Assembly: GCA_024734495.1 (NCBI GenBank) | Contig: JALMQS010000162.1 | Location: 1,674,001 to 1,738,000 of the forward strand | Source of the DNA: Forficula auricularia | Lineage: Eukaryota; Arthropoda; Insecta; Dermaptera; Forficulidae | Direction: 5' to 3' | DNA: 64,000 nucleotides | In this document: positions 20,947 through 32,529 of the stretch, one piece after another | How positions within the stretch are numbered: position 1 is the first letter of the stretch | Layout of the letters: the number at the start of each line of letters is the position of its first letter | Notes under the pieces: generated by a model | Told to the model about the DNA's origin: nothing | Databases searched by the model: none | The model's input: the letters and a program-made list of their open reading frames with translations, nothing else | Program-made: the position numbers and the translations under genes

Positions 20947-21183
20947 TTTTTTTTTTTTTAAAGGGAGGTTTTTTCCCCCTTCCTGGCTTTTGGTCAGAAC
21001 CATTTAGCCAATCACATTCTTTGTATTATTTTATAATACTATATATATTGATCTAGATTAATTTGTAACAACGCTAAGAGAAATTTCTCTAAAAAAATTT
21101 CCCTCTTGACTAGAATCGAACCTACGAACTCTTGAACTAAGGTCATCTGCTGTAACCCCTAGACCAATGTAAGATTAATATTT
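20947..21183 (-). repeat. tRNA-derived SINE-like module at the LINE 3' end
   Basis: On the minus strand, TGGTCTAGGGG (complement of 21156-21166) matches a pol III A box and GGTTCGATTCT (complement of 21112-21122) a B box, with typical spacing. The module continues to an A-run at 20943-20960. It lies inside the LINE's single target duplication, with no separate duplication seen around it. Confidence 0.6.
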
Positions 21184-21774
21184 ATACCATAATTTCTGTT
21201 GCTAAAACTATAAATTTTTGATTTAGACTTTGTGTCGAGATAATATTGTATTCATTTGAACTCGAATGAAAATGGAAAAACACCAATTGATTTTAAATTA
21301 AAAAACATTGAATACATATTAATTAACGAGGCAAATTTTAAATATAATTGTCAGCTAGGATTTTAAACTGACAGCCCAATTGATTTTCATTAACCAGGCA
21401 AATTTGAAATATAATTTTAATTTGCACTCGAATTTTGAAATGAAAGACTCTAAAAGACTTTAAATTAAGAAACATTAAATATATTTTTTGTAATTAATGA
21501 AATTAATTGAACCGCGTAAATTTGAATAATTTCCATGATTCAGCCTGCGAATTTTTTGCAGTTCATAAATCATTTCATTATTTTTGTTTTGAAAAGGAAA
21601 AATGAAATTTAAATTTTAAATTTAAATATATTCATAATTATTCCACCCCCCCCCCCCCCCGCCACTCAAAAATTAAAGAGGCGAAACTTTTAAGAGACGA
21701 TGTATTTTCGGTAGTTTACGGGTATACATTTGGAGTGTGGTTTTTTAAGAGGAATAAAAATTTTTGGCCGAGAC

Positions 21775-21845
21775 GCTGCCCGCCAGGGCACCAGCCCGGA
21801 GGGCTGAGCTTCGAGGGCGTGCCGAAGGCACGCACGAAAAGCTCG
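21775..21845 (-). promoter_or_regulatory. GC-rich hairpins just after LINE ORF2
   Basis: Three compact stems in a very AT-rich context: CGTGCC/GGCACG with a four-base loop (21819-21833), AGCCC/GGGCT (21793-21805) and GCCC/GGGC (21778-21789). They start immediately downstream of the ORF2 stop. LINE 3' UTR structures can be recognised by the element's own RT; that role here is inference. Confidence 0.5.
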
Positions 21846-21847
21846 TT

Positions 21848-24559
21848 TTAAATATTTACACTAGCCCTTAGTACAAATCTCTGAAGAGCCATCACAACTT
21901 TTTCACTGCACTCACACAAGGACAAAAGATAATCACTATTTATTGGGAATTTTACAATTTCGTTGATTTCACAGTACAGCAATTGTGTCCACTTTTTGTT
22001 TAGCTCACATTCAAGCAGCACATGATTGAGCCCCTCACTGGTAAGTTCACACCTACACAATGGGGACTCCACCACTCCAATTCGATGCAGATGTAACTTC
22101 AGTGATGAGTGTCCAGTCCTCATTCTTGAAATTGATGTAATAGCTTTGCGTGGAATGTTAACTGTTTTAAACCATGGTAATAGGGACACCGTAGGTTTAA
22201 TCTTATATAAATGTCGACCTTTGGTATCCTTTTCCCACGTTTCTTGCCATAATTTCAATGATTTACATTTTTGTACTACCAGGAAGTCGGACCATATGAT
22301 TTTTTCATTTGATGCTGTAGGGAGTTTACTGGCTTGCTTGGCCTCATAGTCAGCGATTGTGTTGCCTATGATTCCCTGGTGTGCAGGAATCCAGACAATG
22401 TCTACAGTATTATTATTAATAAATAAATCATATAATAAATTACAAATTTTTAATATATTATAATTTGATCTTAAAATATCTTTGTTGATTAAAGCATCTG
22501 TAAGACTTTTCGAATCAGTACATATTAAATTGAATTTTATGTTGTTATTTTTAATATATTCTAAACATTTCAACAGGGCATATGCCTCTGCCGAGTATAT
22601 AGAGTTTTCTGGTTCCATCTTAAATTGTTTAAATATATTTATATTCGGGCATGCAAATGCACACCCTACCAAATCATTTGCTGTGTCTTTTGAACCATCT
22701 GTGAAGAATATATTGTACTGATTATAAAACTCTTTGATATAGTTTTTAAAGATCTCATTTTGATTTAAATCTCCCTTTTTAAAGGTATTGTTATCAATGT
22801 TAATATTTACAAATGAGGCTGTATATAATTTTTCAAAATTAATAAATCTATCTATTTGCATTTTATTAGAAATTGATGACATAGATTGAAATATTTTATA
22901 TATGTTGGGTATGTAGGTACAATTAGGGCTAAAATTGTCGAAATATTTCACTGAAGAGATAACTGGATCGTATTCATCTCTTTTTATTCTGGTGAGTAAA
23001 AATTTGAAAGTTAAATTATTTCTTCTAAATTTCAGGGGTAGTTCACCAGCCTCTACCAGGAGACTATTTGTTGGTGTTGACAACATAAGGCCCAATGATA
23101 CTCTTATGGCCTTATATTGTAGTCTGTCTATATTAGCTAGCTCGTATTTTGACGCATTCCCATATAATATAGATCCATAATCAATGATAGACCTTATTAA
23201 AGATTTATAAATCATTAGGCAGATAGAGGGGTGTCCTCCCCACCATGTCCGATTGGTCATTTTTAAAATATTTATCCCTTTTTCGCATTTTGTTTTTATA
23301 TAATTAATATGGTGGGTCCATTTAAGTTTAGGATCCAGATGTAATCCCAGGAACTTGGTTTTTTCAGTGAAATTCAGTGATTTATTATTTAATATTATAG
23401 GGGGAGAATTGTGAGATGTATATTTTCTAGTGAAAATCATTACTTCGGTTTTACTTTCTGAAATTTCCAAGTTCAAATTGTTTAGATTTTCTAGGATTTT
23501 TTTAAGTTCGTTATTTATTAAATTAGCATTATATACTGCAGACTTGGAGCTTGTGAATATGCAAATGTCATCAGCATATTGGATAATTTTAATTTCATTG
23601 CTGATCCCTTCTTCTAATACCTTGGTATATAAAGCATATAATATTGGGCTTAGTACGGCCCCTTGTGGAATGCCTTTGTATATATAGCTTGGACCTACTA
23701 ATTGATTGTCATTTTTAACATATATTTTTCTTTCATTAAATAATTTTAATATGCAGTTAGTTAGTTTATTGGGCAAGTTTAATTTATTCATAATTTTTGC
23801 TAAGCAATTTAGGTCAACATTATTATAAGCATTTGATATGTCTAAGAATACAGCCGTTAAATATTCCCTTCTTGCAAATGTTGAATAGATATTATTTGTG
23901 AGAAATGTAAGGTTGTCCATAGTGCTTCTATTTCGTCTAAATCCAAATTGATGGCTGGGGTACAATAATTTATTCTCCAGCCACCAGCTTAGTCTATTTT
24001 TTATTAATGATTCAAATATTTTTTCCATACAGCAGTTTAGTGCAATAGGTCGATATGAAGTAGGATCATCAGGTATTTTGCCAGGTTTTAGGATAGGGAC
24101 AATAATTTGGGTTTTCCATATCTCCGGTATATCTTGATTTTGATATATGTAGTTAAATATATTCACTAATTCTACTTTGCCCTCTAAAGGGATATTATTT
24201 ATCATGCTGTAAGAAATATTATCAAATCCCGGTGATGTATCTCGTTTATATTTTAAGGTTAATTCTAGTTCGGCAATAGTGAAATTATCATTTAAAAAAT
24301 GAGACTGATCCTGATTGGGATAAATCACTGTTTCTTGTGTGACTGTTGGAGGTGCCAATATTTCCTTGAATTCTTCAATCACGGACTCTTTTACTTTATT
24401 ATTTCTTAAAGATCCAATGTTTTTCATAGTTTTGATTTTAGCCCATATATTTTTTATTGGAGTATCCTTAGTTAAACTGCCACAGAATTTTTTCCAACTG
24501 GTTATTTTTTTCTTTAAAATAATCTTTGGTTTCTTTTTCTGTTTTCTTGTATTCCTCAT
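21848..24559 (-). CDS. I-like LINE ORF2, RT and RNase H part
   Basis: 903 codons. RT motifs in order: PILKPGKIPDDPTSYRPIAL, FGFRRNRSTMDNL, AVFLDISNAYNNVD, GIPQGAVLSPILYALY and the catalytic IIQYADDICIF. The thumb contains KFLGLHLDPKLKW. RNase H follows with FFTDGSKD, SAEAYALL, TDSKSL and WIPAHQGIIGN. A C-terminal Cys/His motif (CRCELTSEGLNHVLLEC) lies near the end. The frame joins the endonuclease part after a one-base shift at the T-run 24505-24511, so ORF2 is broken in this copy. It would carry out target-primed reverse transcription. Confidence 0.88.
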   Translation of the reverse strand: MRNTRKQKKKPKIILKKKITSWKKFCGSLTKDTPIKNIWAKIKTMKNIGSLRNNKVKESVIEEFKEILAPPTVTQETVIYPNQDQSHFLNDNFTIAELELTLKYKRDTSPGFDNISYSMINNIPLEGKVELVNIFNYIYQNQDIPEIWKTQIIVPILKPGKIPDDPTSYRPIALNCCMEKIFESLIKNRLSWWLENKLLYPSHQFGFRRNRSTMDNLTFLTNNIYSTFARREYLTAVFLDISNAYNNVDLNCLAKIMNKLNLPNKLTNCILKLFNERKIYVKNDNQLVGPSYIYKGIPQGAVLSPILYALYTKVLEEGISNEIKIIQYADDICIFTSSKSAVYNANLINNELKKILENLNNLNLEISESKTEVMIFTRKYTSHNSPPIILNNKSLNFTEKTKFLGLHLDPKLKWTHHINYIKTKCEKGINILKMTNRTWWGGHPSICLMIYKSLIRSIIDYGSILYGNASKYELANIDRLQYKAIRVSLGLMLSTPTNSLLVEAGELPLKFRRNNLTFKFLLTRIKRDEYDPVISSVKYFDNFSPNCTYIPNIYKIFQSMSSISNKMQIDRFINFEKLYTASFVNINIDNNTFKKGDLNQNEIFKNYIKEFYNQYNIFFTDGSKDTANDLVGCAFACPNINIFKQFKMEPENSIYSAEAYALLKCLEYIKNNNIKFNLICTDSKSLTDALINKDILRSNYNILKICNLLYDLFINNNTVDIVWIPAHQGIIGNTIADYEAKQASKLPTASNEKIIWSDFLVVQKCKSLKLWQETWEKDTKGRHLYKIKPTVSLLPWFKTVNIPRKAITSISRMRTGHSSLKLHLHRIGVVESPLCRCELTSEGLNHVLLECELNKKWTQLLYCEINEIVKFPINSDYLLSLCECSEKVVMALQRFVLRASVNI

Positions 24560-25592
24560 AGTTAATTGGATTCATATTTCTTTTATATTTCATAAACGCT
24601 TCTTTTCTTAACTTAATCTTTTCAGTGCAGGTCTTATCCCACCATGTGGGTGATTTTATTTTATTTAATGTTTTAGTTTTTTTCTGTGGTATTGAATGAT
24701 TAGCAGCTGTTTCTATTATCTTTATGAAATTTTCATACCTTTCTGCAGGATTGGTGTATGTTGCAGGTAGGTTTTCTAAGATTATATTCTGATACAGTGT
24801 GAAATCAGCCTTGTCTAGATTCCATTTAATTATGGGACCATAGTTTGCAGTGTTATTATTATTTTGTGTTACTTTAATTTTAGTAGGAAGATTAATATTT
24901 AGTATTATTGGAAGATGATCGGAGGACATTGGATCTGGGTCTACCCGCCACTCAATATTTGGAGCAATGTCTGCTGTAGCCAGAGTTAGATCAAGTGGGG
25001 ATGAAATTCTATTGTTTCTTTCAACCATCGTATTAGAACCATCATTTAAAATTATAAGGTTTTCCTTATCTATATTTTCGAGTAATTTTACTCCCGCCTG
25101 TGTCGTTTTTTTACATCCCCAGACCATATGATGGCTGTTAAGGTCTCCGCCAATTATAGTTGGTCCCTTTTTGAAATTATTTAATTTATTCCATTCCCTA
25201 TATGGGATTTTTTTCCCAGGGGACACATAGACTGAGTATAAATTTAAGTTAAAATTTTTTAAGGATATGCTAATTCCACATATTTCCATTGAATTAAAAT
25301 CGTCCGTAATTTTTATTTCACTAAAATTAATAGATCTATGAACTAGGATAGCGGATCCGCCATAGCAGGAGTCGCGATCTTTTCTTATAATATTATATTC
25401 AGATAAGTAGAAATGGCTTTTTTTAGAAAGCCAGGTCTCAGTTAAAAGAATTATTTGATATTGTTCGATTTTTATTTTACTTTCTAAATTAATTTTATTT
25501 GCGTTGATCGATCGACAGTTCCATTGCAATATCTTGAGATTCTTGAAATCCATGAGTGTGAATAATATATTTCGTTTCCAATAATTTTTCAA
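24468..25592 (-). CDS. I-like LINE ORF2, endonuclease part
   Basis: 374 codons with an APE-type endonuclease: ILQWNCRSI, LLTETWL, IGGDLNSHH and MSSDHLPI, including the metal- and phosphate-coordinating Asn, Glu, Asp and His. The ATG at 25592 or a later Met (about 25553) may be the start; either overlaps the end of ORF1 by up to 98 bases. The frame runs out just past the T-run at 24505. Confidence 0.85.
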   Translation of the reverse strand: MKNYWKRNILFTLMDFKNLKILQWNCRSINANKINLESKIKIEQYQIILLTETWLSKKSHFYLSEYNIIRKDRDSCYGGSAILVHRSINFSEIKITDDFNSMEICGISISLKNFNLNLYSVYVSPGKKIPYREWNKLNNFKKGPTIIGGDLNSHHMVWGCKKTTQAGVKLLENIDKENLIILNDGSNTMVERNNRISSPLDLTLATADIAPNIEWRVDPDPMSSDHLPIILNINLPTKIKVTQNNNNTANYGPIIKWNLDKADFTLYQNIILENLPATYTNPAERYENFIKIIETAANHSIPQKKTKTLNKIKSPTWWDKTCTEKIKLRKEAFMKYKRNMNPINYEEYKKTEKETKDYFKEKNNQLEKILWQFN

Positions 25593-26877
25593 TATCTTTT
25601 AAATTTTCAATAATATTAGATGGTTCGTGTTGAGAGAATTCTAAAATTTTCATTTTTATGTTATTAAAATAATCTTCAACATTTTCAATTATTTCGCTCT
25701 CATTTGTTTTTTCGTGTTCGATAATATTATTATTTTTAGGGCAATTATTTTCTTTTCTAGTATCTTTATTGCTGATAACTATATCTTTTTTATTTTTTTT
25801 TAATTCTTTGTTTTGATTTAGTTGTCGGAATCCTCTATTAATCGGGGTTCTTCTATAATTGCCCACTCGGCTTATGTCTACTTTATTTGTATTAGCATTA
25901 GAAGTAAAAAAATTAACTGAATTATCATTAATTGTATCCAGTTGTTCTTTTGTCAGAGGTGGGAAACTATATTTATTGTCATTTAATAAGACTTCCGAAT
26001 ATGTTTTGTTAGATAACTCTTTTTTAGCTTCATTATAAGATATATTTTTATAAGCCATCCTCTCTTTTATATTTTTTTCCTCTTTAAATTTTGGACATTT
26101 AACCATATCCAGAACACTGTGATCATTATTTGGTGGTTGGCAATGTAGGCATTTTGGTTTTCCCTTATTTGGGCACTCGTTTGAATTTAAGTGTGTGGTA
26201 GAGAGACAAAAAGCACATTTTTGATGCATACTACGACATTGTTTGGCAACATGGTGGTATAACAAGCATTTGTGGCAGATAATTACCCTTTTAATAAATG
26301 GAGACACTTTGCACTTCTGATAATCGATACTAACTTCTGTGGGAAGGTAAGTTCCTCTGAACGTAATCATTACAGTCCCTGTAGGAATATATTCAACCTG
26401 ATCATTAATCTTGGTTTTTCTGTTCATTTTTCTTACATTTATAATTTTAAAAGGAAGGCATTTTATATTCTCTAAAATATATTTTTCATCAACTTCAGTA
26501 TCAATATTTCTAATGACACCTTGTCTCGTAACTAGATGATTGGGAATAAATGTTTTGTATGTTGAGTTTTTAAGCCCTTCAGACTTAATAAAATGATTAG
26601 CCGATCTGGCTGTATCAAACTCTATCCTTATGCGATTCTGGCCTGAATAGGAAATATTTTTAATGTTATTTTGAAGGTTTTCAAAATTGGTCTTTATGAT
26701 TCTACCCAATTTCATGGGATGAATTTTTCCTATATTATTTTCCGTAGATTCAATGATAATTTGAAATGGCCCCGCATCTGTATCTAAAAATTCTTTCACT
26801 TGAAAAAAGTTTTTATTTTTCGCAGTATCCGGGGTGTCTGAGGGACATCCCCCAACAGTACCCCCCGGCTCCCCCAT
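25495..26877 (-). CDS. I-like LINE ORF1 (nucleic-acid-binding protein)
   Basis: 460 codons. The centre has an RNA-recognition-like region. About residues 200-265 hold CCHC-type knuckles (CHKCLLYHHVAKQC, CAFCLSTTHLNSNEC, CLHC...HSVLDMVKC). The C-terminal part is Asn/Lys-rich. This is the usual ORF1 of I/jockey elements, which coats the RNA. It is intact and overlaps ORF2. Confidence 0.82.
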   Translation of the reverse strand: MGEPGGTVGGCPSDTPDTAKNKNFFQVKEFLDTDAGPFQIIIESTENNIGKIHPMKLGRIIKTNFENLQNNIKNISYSGQNRIRIEFDTARSANHFIKSEGLKNSTYKTFIPNHLVTRQGVIRNIDTEVDEKYILENIKCLPFKIINVRKMNRKTKINDQVEYIPTGTVMITFRGTYLPTEVSIDYQKCKVSPFIKRVIICHKCLLYHHVAKQCRSMHQKCAFCLSTTHLNSNECPNKGKPKCLHCQPPNNDHSVLDMVKCPKFKEEKNIKERMAYKNISYNEAKKELSNKTYSEVLLNDNKYSFPPLTKEQLDTINDNSVNFFTSNANTNKVDISRVGNYRRTPINRGFRQLNQNKELKKNKKDIVISNKDTRKENNCPKNNNIIEHEKTNESEIIENVEDYFNNIKMKILEFSQHEPSNIIENLKDIEKLLETKYIIHTHGFQESQDIAMELSIDQRK

Positions 26878-27642
26878 GAGCCGGGTAGGATTTTATATTT
26901 TATTACTATACAGGTTAGTTATATGTATATAATTTCTATAATAAAAATTATAGAAAAAAAAAATAAACAAACAAAAAAAGTGAAAAATGTATAAAGTAAT
27001 CAATGAATGCTTATCTCAGTACAAGGTTCATTCAGCTCGACGTGTCTCCTTTGAAGGTGAAAGCTCGACTAAGTCAATTGGATTTATTTCAGGATGAATT
27101 TTTTCTCAGGAAGAAACCGATATAATTTTCTTGTATCTATGTTTCTTTAGTTGGCTAATTTGTGAATTGAATGATTGATTGGATATTCAAAATGATAGAA
27201 TTAATAAAATTTAAAATTTTACATTAAGATCGATTTAATATTGATGGTTTAAATTTCAATAATTTGATTAGGTGGATGATAAAGGACTTGAATGGATGTT
27301 TAATTAAATTAGAATTTCAGATTGCCAAGTTGAAAAACGATGGAAATTTATTTTTATCTTTTATTCTATTAATGTTAATCTTAATTGGAAAACATTTTCT
27401 TTCCGAGAGTAGAAGAGGGGTTGATTTTTAAAAGGAAATCATTGAGGGGGTCTCCTGCTTGATGCAAATAAATATATATAAATGAATATATATATATAAT
27501 TATTTATCTACATCAAGCAGAGGATATCCCAATTGATCTTCTCTTAAAAATCAACACCTCTGCTAAAAGTGTAGGTAATTTTGGACTTATCCTCGTAGAT
27601 AGAATTTATCTTCTACACAACGTGAAGTTAAATAGAATAATT

Positions 27643-28349
27643 TTTAATAAAAAAATAAAACCGACTTCAGAAAATTAAATGCAACAAATAAAATACACTA
27701 AAAGGTATAAAACAATTATTATCTTATTTAGTTACAACTAAACTACGAAATATTAACATGAAATTACTTTTTGAAGTCGGTGCCAAACAAACTATACCTA
27801 TAAGCGAGCGTACCAACCAAACGTACAAACTAAGATCCGCCGAGTGCGATTCATAAAAGGTATCTATTTAGCACCGACTTCAAAAAGTAATTTCATGTTA
27901 ATATTTCGTAGTTTAGTTGTAACTAAATAAGATAATAATTATTTTATACCTTTTAGTGTATTTTATTTGTTGCATTTATTTTTAGAAGTCGCTTTTATTT
28001 TTTTCTTAAAAATTATTTTTATTTTTCTCTTTTTAGTGATGTTATTAATAGTGATCATATCATCAGAACTTGACCAAATTAATATGGCACCATCCCTAAG
28101 ATACCCTCTTTCCAATAAAAAAAGAATCATCGAAATCGGTTCATAAACAAAGAAGTTAGTCCTGAACAAACCTAACAAAAAAGGTCTAATACCTATAAAA
28201 AAAAATGGGACCAATCGGAAGGTAGACTGGACCCAATGCAAATTTTTTTTTCAAAATCGGTTCACTATTGGCGGAGATATGAGGTAACATAGGCACAAAA
28301 AAAAAAAAAATCAGTCGAATAGAGAACCTCCTCCTTTTTTGAAGTCGGT
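27643..28349. mobile_element. Foldback element with AAGTCGGT repeats, copy 1
   Basis: About 0.7 kb inserted in block B (block A has the empty site near 8850). Inverted arms from ACCGACTTC to GAAGTCGGT surround a central 80-bp spacer, and a side module ends with AGAACCTCCTCC-type sequence. Other copies are at 54041 and 60797. No transposase was recognised. Confidence 0.8.
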
Positions 28350-28451
28350 TAAAAATAAATTAGAATTAAAAATGTGTTAATGTAATGGAAGCATAATAGA
28401 GAAGAATAAGAAATTAGGAACTATTGTATCATATATCTTGATATTAGGTAC

Positions 28452-28515
28452 CTTAGGCGATATGTTGAGACGTTCTTGTGAATTTTCAAGACAAATATAC
28501 TGGTCATCATCCGAG
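28452..28515 (-). CDS. NKAP: NKAP-family gene, exon 2
   Basis: A 64-nt minus-strand exon, CTAG acceptor and AAG/GTACCT donor, coding for an acidic segment (SDDDQYICLENSQERLNISPK). Exon 1 leaves in phase 2 and this exon supplies the last base of that codon, giving a smooth NII-D-SDDDQ junction that resembles the acidic stretch after the PEVW motif in NKAP proteins. It exits in phase 0 into exon 3. Confidence 0.7.
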
Positions 28516-29547
28516 CTAGAAATAAAAAGATTTATTAATTAATTAAATAAGTAGATCATCTTTGCTAGGCAAGCAGTGCACATAAAGGTAAAAATCATCA
28601 GCGAATAGGTAACGATTACAATTAGAAAGAAAAGTAGAGATATCTTTAATAAATAAAGAATATAATAGATAAATATTTAGCCATTACATTTTTTTAGAGA
28701 GAAAGAGTTGAAAGGGTTCACTTATCATTTTCAAAACTCTTCTTGTTGCTATAGAAAAAAAAGTTTGGAAAAGTTGAGGATAAATATTTTATTAATTATT
28801 AGAGTCTAGTGTTGGTGCGAGGTGAAACATATTTTAATAAAAGTAAAGTAAAAATATTTTTTGGAAAAATTATTATTTACTTTTTTTTCATCAGAAATAA
28901 AGGAGTCACTTGTTTCACATGTAAGAAATAAAAGAGAGAGAGAGTTTTCTCAATATATATATATATATATATATATATATTTCGGGCTGTCAACCCAAAA
29001 GAACTGTTATTTTCTGTATCTCCTGATTATGGGTTGACAGCCCGAAATATATATATTGAGAAAACTCTTTCTCTCTTTTATTTCTTACATGTGAAACAAG
29101 TGACCTAGTAAATAACTCATATAAATAATAATTTTTTTACATTTCTTTTTATAATTATTTTATCCATCAAGTTTAAATTGCACCAATTTCCATGAGAAAA
29201 ATCTCGTGAATAAGAAGTGAGAGTTATCAAGAAAAACAACGAGGTTGTCCTCTGCTTGATGTAAATAAACATACATATATATATATATATATATCAAATA
29301 TAAATATGTATATATACATATAATTTATTTGTTTGAGACTATAGCAAATGAATTTTATTCCTCCTTTAAAAATTAACATATCTAGTACATAAGAAACCAT
29401 TTAAATTCCATATTAATTTAATAATATATCTGGGGAGTAGCAAAAACTTTTGTCAGACAAAATGAAATTATTTGAACTTGAAATACTATTAAAAGATTTT
29501 TATATTAATCCCGATTGTCATTAAAAATAGAAAAAAAATATACATAC

Positions 29548-29729
29548 TCTATAATATTCTCTGGTGATTTATTCCAACATTCTGGAACTCCTTTAGCACA
29601 GATTTCTATTCTTTGCTGTCTTATTTTGGAGAAATCTTTTAGAATGGGTAAAAAACTAGAATATGCTGTTCTATTACCATTAAATCTACTACTAAAAGAA
29701 TTACTATAAGGATAATCCGATAAATACAT
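29548..29729 (-). CDS. NKAP: NKAP-family gene, exon 1 (PECW motif)
   Basis: 182 nt from a proposed ATG at 29729 to an ATAGA/GTATGT donor. The product starts MYLSDYPYSN, Ser/Arg/Tyr-rich, and includes RIEICAKGVPECWNKSPEN, which fits the NKAP family motif RIGELGAPEVWGLSPKN. NKAP proteins are nuclear and act in splicing and transcription control. The start is the first Met in frame; an upstream noncoding or coding exon is possible. Family members usually have a longer RS-rich N-terminus, so this form is short. It faces USO1 5.1 kb away. Confidence 0.75.
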
Positions 29730-32529
29730 ATTTTAAGACTATTTTAAATTATTAAATAAAAAAAAAGGTCCATTAAATTATTATTTATAAGAATTTAAAG
29801 TTTTAAATTACATAAGATAGTTTTACGAGATCATTGAACACATAGATAAAAGATACTAGTATCTTTTATCTATGACAGAGAGTATAATCTATGATACTAG
29901 TATCTTTTATCAATGATACTAGTCACTCAAACCATAGATAAAAGATATATACTCACACGATCTGACAGGCAATTCAAAGTTTACAAAACGGCCGCCAAGG
30001 GTGCTAGTTTGACACATGGCACTCACACACGCGCGCATTTAAATGGAGGCAGGAAATTTAAAATTATTTTTTTTTCACTAAATAATTAAAGATAAAAATA
30101 GAATATAAGACTGAAGCTAGACTAGATTAGGAATTATTAATGAGATAATCTCATAACAATGAACATGTCGTTTGACAATCAGGAGTTTAAGTATGAAGAT
30201 AGCCAAGTTTTTTGTTTTCAATGGAATAATTCGTTCCGGATCGTAGCTCCAATTCGAAAAGTAGTTAAAATCAAGGAGCTACCTCCCTGGTTAAAATTCA
30301 AAATTGGAATTATTTTATTATTTATTTACACAAGAAATGACGTGTTCTTATCCAAAAGCGTTGCTATTTTCAAGTGTGTACATTTCTTAAATGTCTCACA
30401 CTCACAATCATATACAATCCGGGCAATTTTTAATTATCTCATAATCACTTTTGTTAATTAATTCTTAATTTCTGATATACGTTTATTATGCAATGATTTT
30501 TTTTTTTTTTTAATGAATAAACTCTGCAATTTTTTTTAAAGAAATATAATTTATTTATTATATTATACTAGGAATATTTAACATTAAACATCATTGTTTC
30601 TTAAAAGTAAAACACTTAAATGTTTGAATTAATTAAACATTAAATACGAAATTCTAGCCATTTAAGAAAAAAATACTGAGTTGGTTGCTTTTGACGTTGT
30701 TGACCAATTTATCTTCAAAACTTAATTCCTTATTTGTAAAATAAAAGTATATATAAACTTTAAACATAATAATAAATAAGACTATTTGTAAATTGATTTT
30801 ACTTTTACTTCTTTTTGTTTTTATTTAGCAACTAAACAATATAAATATGCTCATAAATATTCGATTACAATTATAAATTCATAAAATAGAATCTTTCTTA
30901 TAAATCTCACCTAATCAAATTCTTGTTAAGAAAAAAAATAAAACAAAATAATGTTTAGCTCATTATTACTTTACGTTGTCTAATTATGTGAATTGTATGA
31001 TCCTGTAATATAAAGCCGATTGGCGTGTTTGAAATTAATAAATAAGTGACTGGAGCACCGAGCGATGCTCGGTAACTTTTTGACTATAAATAGCTTAAGT
31101 TTCAAATTTCAAGACTCTGTGACTTTCCGAAGACGAGATATGACCAATTAAAATATTAATTTTGCGACATGACTAATTTACACCCTCTTCCTTTATTTCA
31201 ATCGGATTAAAATCTATACACGACTAATAACTCATGAGACTTGATAAGTTCACCAATTTTTAGCGAAATCGTTAGAGCCGTTTTCGAGAAACCGATTATA
31301 TATATATATATAAGAATTGCTCATTTAATATAATAAGATAAGATAAGATAAATAGCCTTTGCCGCGGCGCCTGGACCCCTCGCCCCGCCCACGCGACGGG
31401 CCTGTCTACGATTCAATGACTTTTTACTTTATCCAATGCGAAGCATGGGAGAAAGTATTGTAATCGGTCGCGCGGCAAGCGCGACTTCAAAGGGTCCTCA
31501 GGTAAAGACTACGGAACGCATGGACTCAATTAAGGTCACAAATTGAAGTATTCAATGAGATTGAATTTTAGCACGTGACGGTTTTGCCAAAAATTACATG
31601 GAATCTAGTCGAGAGGCCAAAAAGTGCCATTTTTTTTGGAAGTGCGTGAGGATGGATGGATGGATGTTATCGTTTTTTTAGTCCACGATTTTTTCCACAC
31701 CGTTGCACTGATTGAATTGAAATTGAAAACCTACTATTATTTTAACAAAATGAAGAGCTGATTAGTTTTTGGTACATTTCGGTCCACAAACATTAGTGCT
31801 TTATTTCAGTACTTTTTTAGTTTTTTCTAAATATCTCGAAAATGACTTAACCAATTTTGATGAAATTTAATATCCTAATTAAGTACCTTGGGGACCACAA
31901 AAAAGGTTAAATAATGTTTTTAGTAAAATTATATTTTAAAGTACTTTACTCTAAAGTAAGATTTTTAAATTCTTTAAAATTTATTAATTTTATCTGTCTA
32001 ATATAGGACTCATTTAACCTAACTAAGTAAGTAAGGATAGGCTTCTCTCTGTGAAATGCTAAAAATTTGAAAGGAAAGTTTATAAGTAACCATAGCAACT
32101 GCGTTCTTTTCTTATCCGTTCCCTTTATAGAGGAATCGACTTAAAATCAAAAATAACAATGAATTCTTATCTAATACTAGAGGAATATAACCTTATTGCA
32201 TTCCATTTTTGATGTTTTGACTATTAATGGCAACCTCTACTGAAAACGTGGAAGAATCGACTTAAAATCAAAAAGACTAAATTCTTTTATGGCAAACAAC
32301 TCAAACTAGTTATCAATTAAATAATACAAATAGTTATTAAAATTATTGTTTTATTATATTTGTGACAAAACCAACCCTTCAATTTAACGAAAAATTTAAA
32401 TCAAGTCACTTAAGTTCTGGAAGATATTTTTTATTGTTAAAGGATAAATAATTAATATATCCAGTACACACCAAGCCAGCAAAACATATTAATATTTCAA
32501 ATGAATTTGGATAAAGTTTAGCAACGATC

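Larger units (their letters stand above)
20947..27070 (-). mobile_element. I-like LINE with tRNA-like 3' tail
   Basis: A 6.1-kb minus-strand insertion lies between perfect 15-bp copies of AAGTCAATTGGATTT (20932-20946 and 27071-27085); block A has one copy at the same place. From 27070 leftwards it has a 5' UTR, ORF1 with zinc knuckles, ORF2 with endonuclease, RT and RNase H, a 3' UTR with GC-rich hairpins, a C-run, a tRNA-like module and a poly(A) tail (T-run 20943-20960). RNase H after the RT places it in the I group of the jockey superclade. Confidence 0.88.

Noticed and set aside
30159..30461. 100-codon ORF between NKAP and USO1
   Set aside because: Hydrophobic patches but no recognisable motif, no splice context and AT-rich composition; it may be random.
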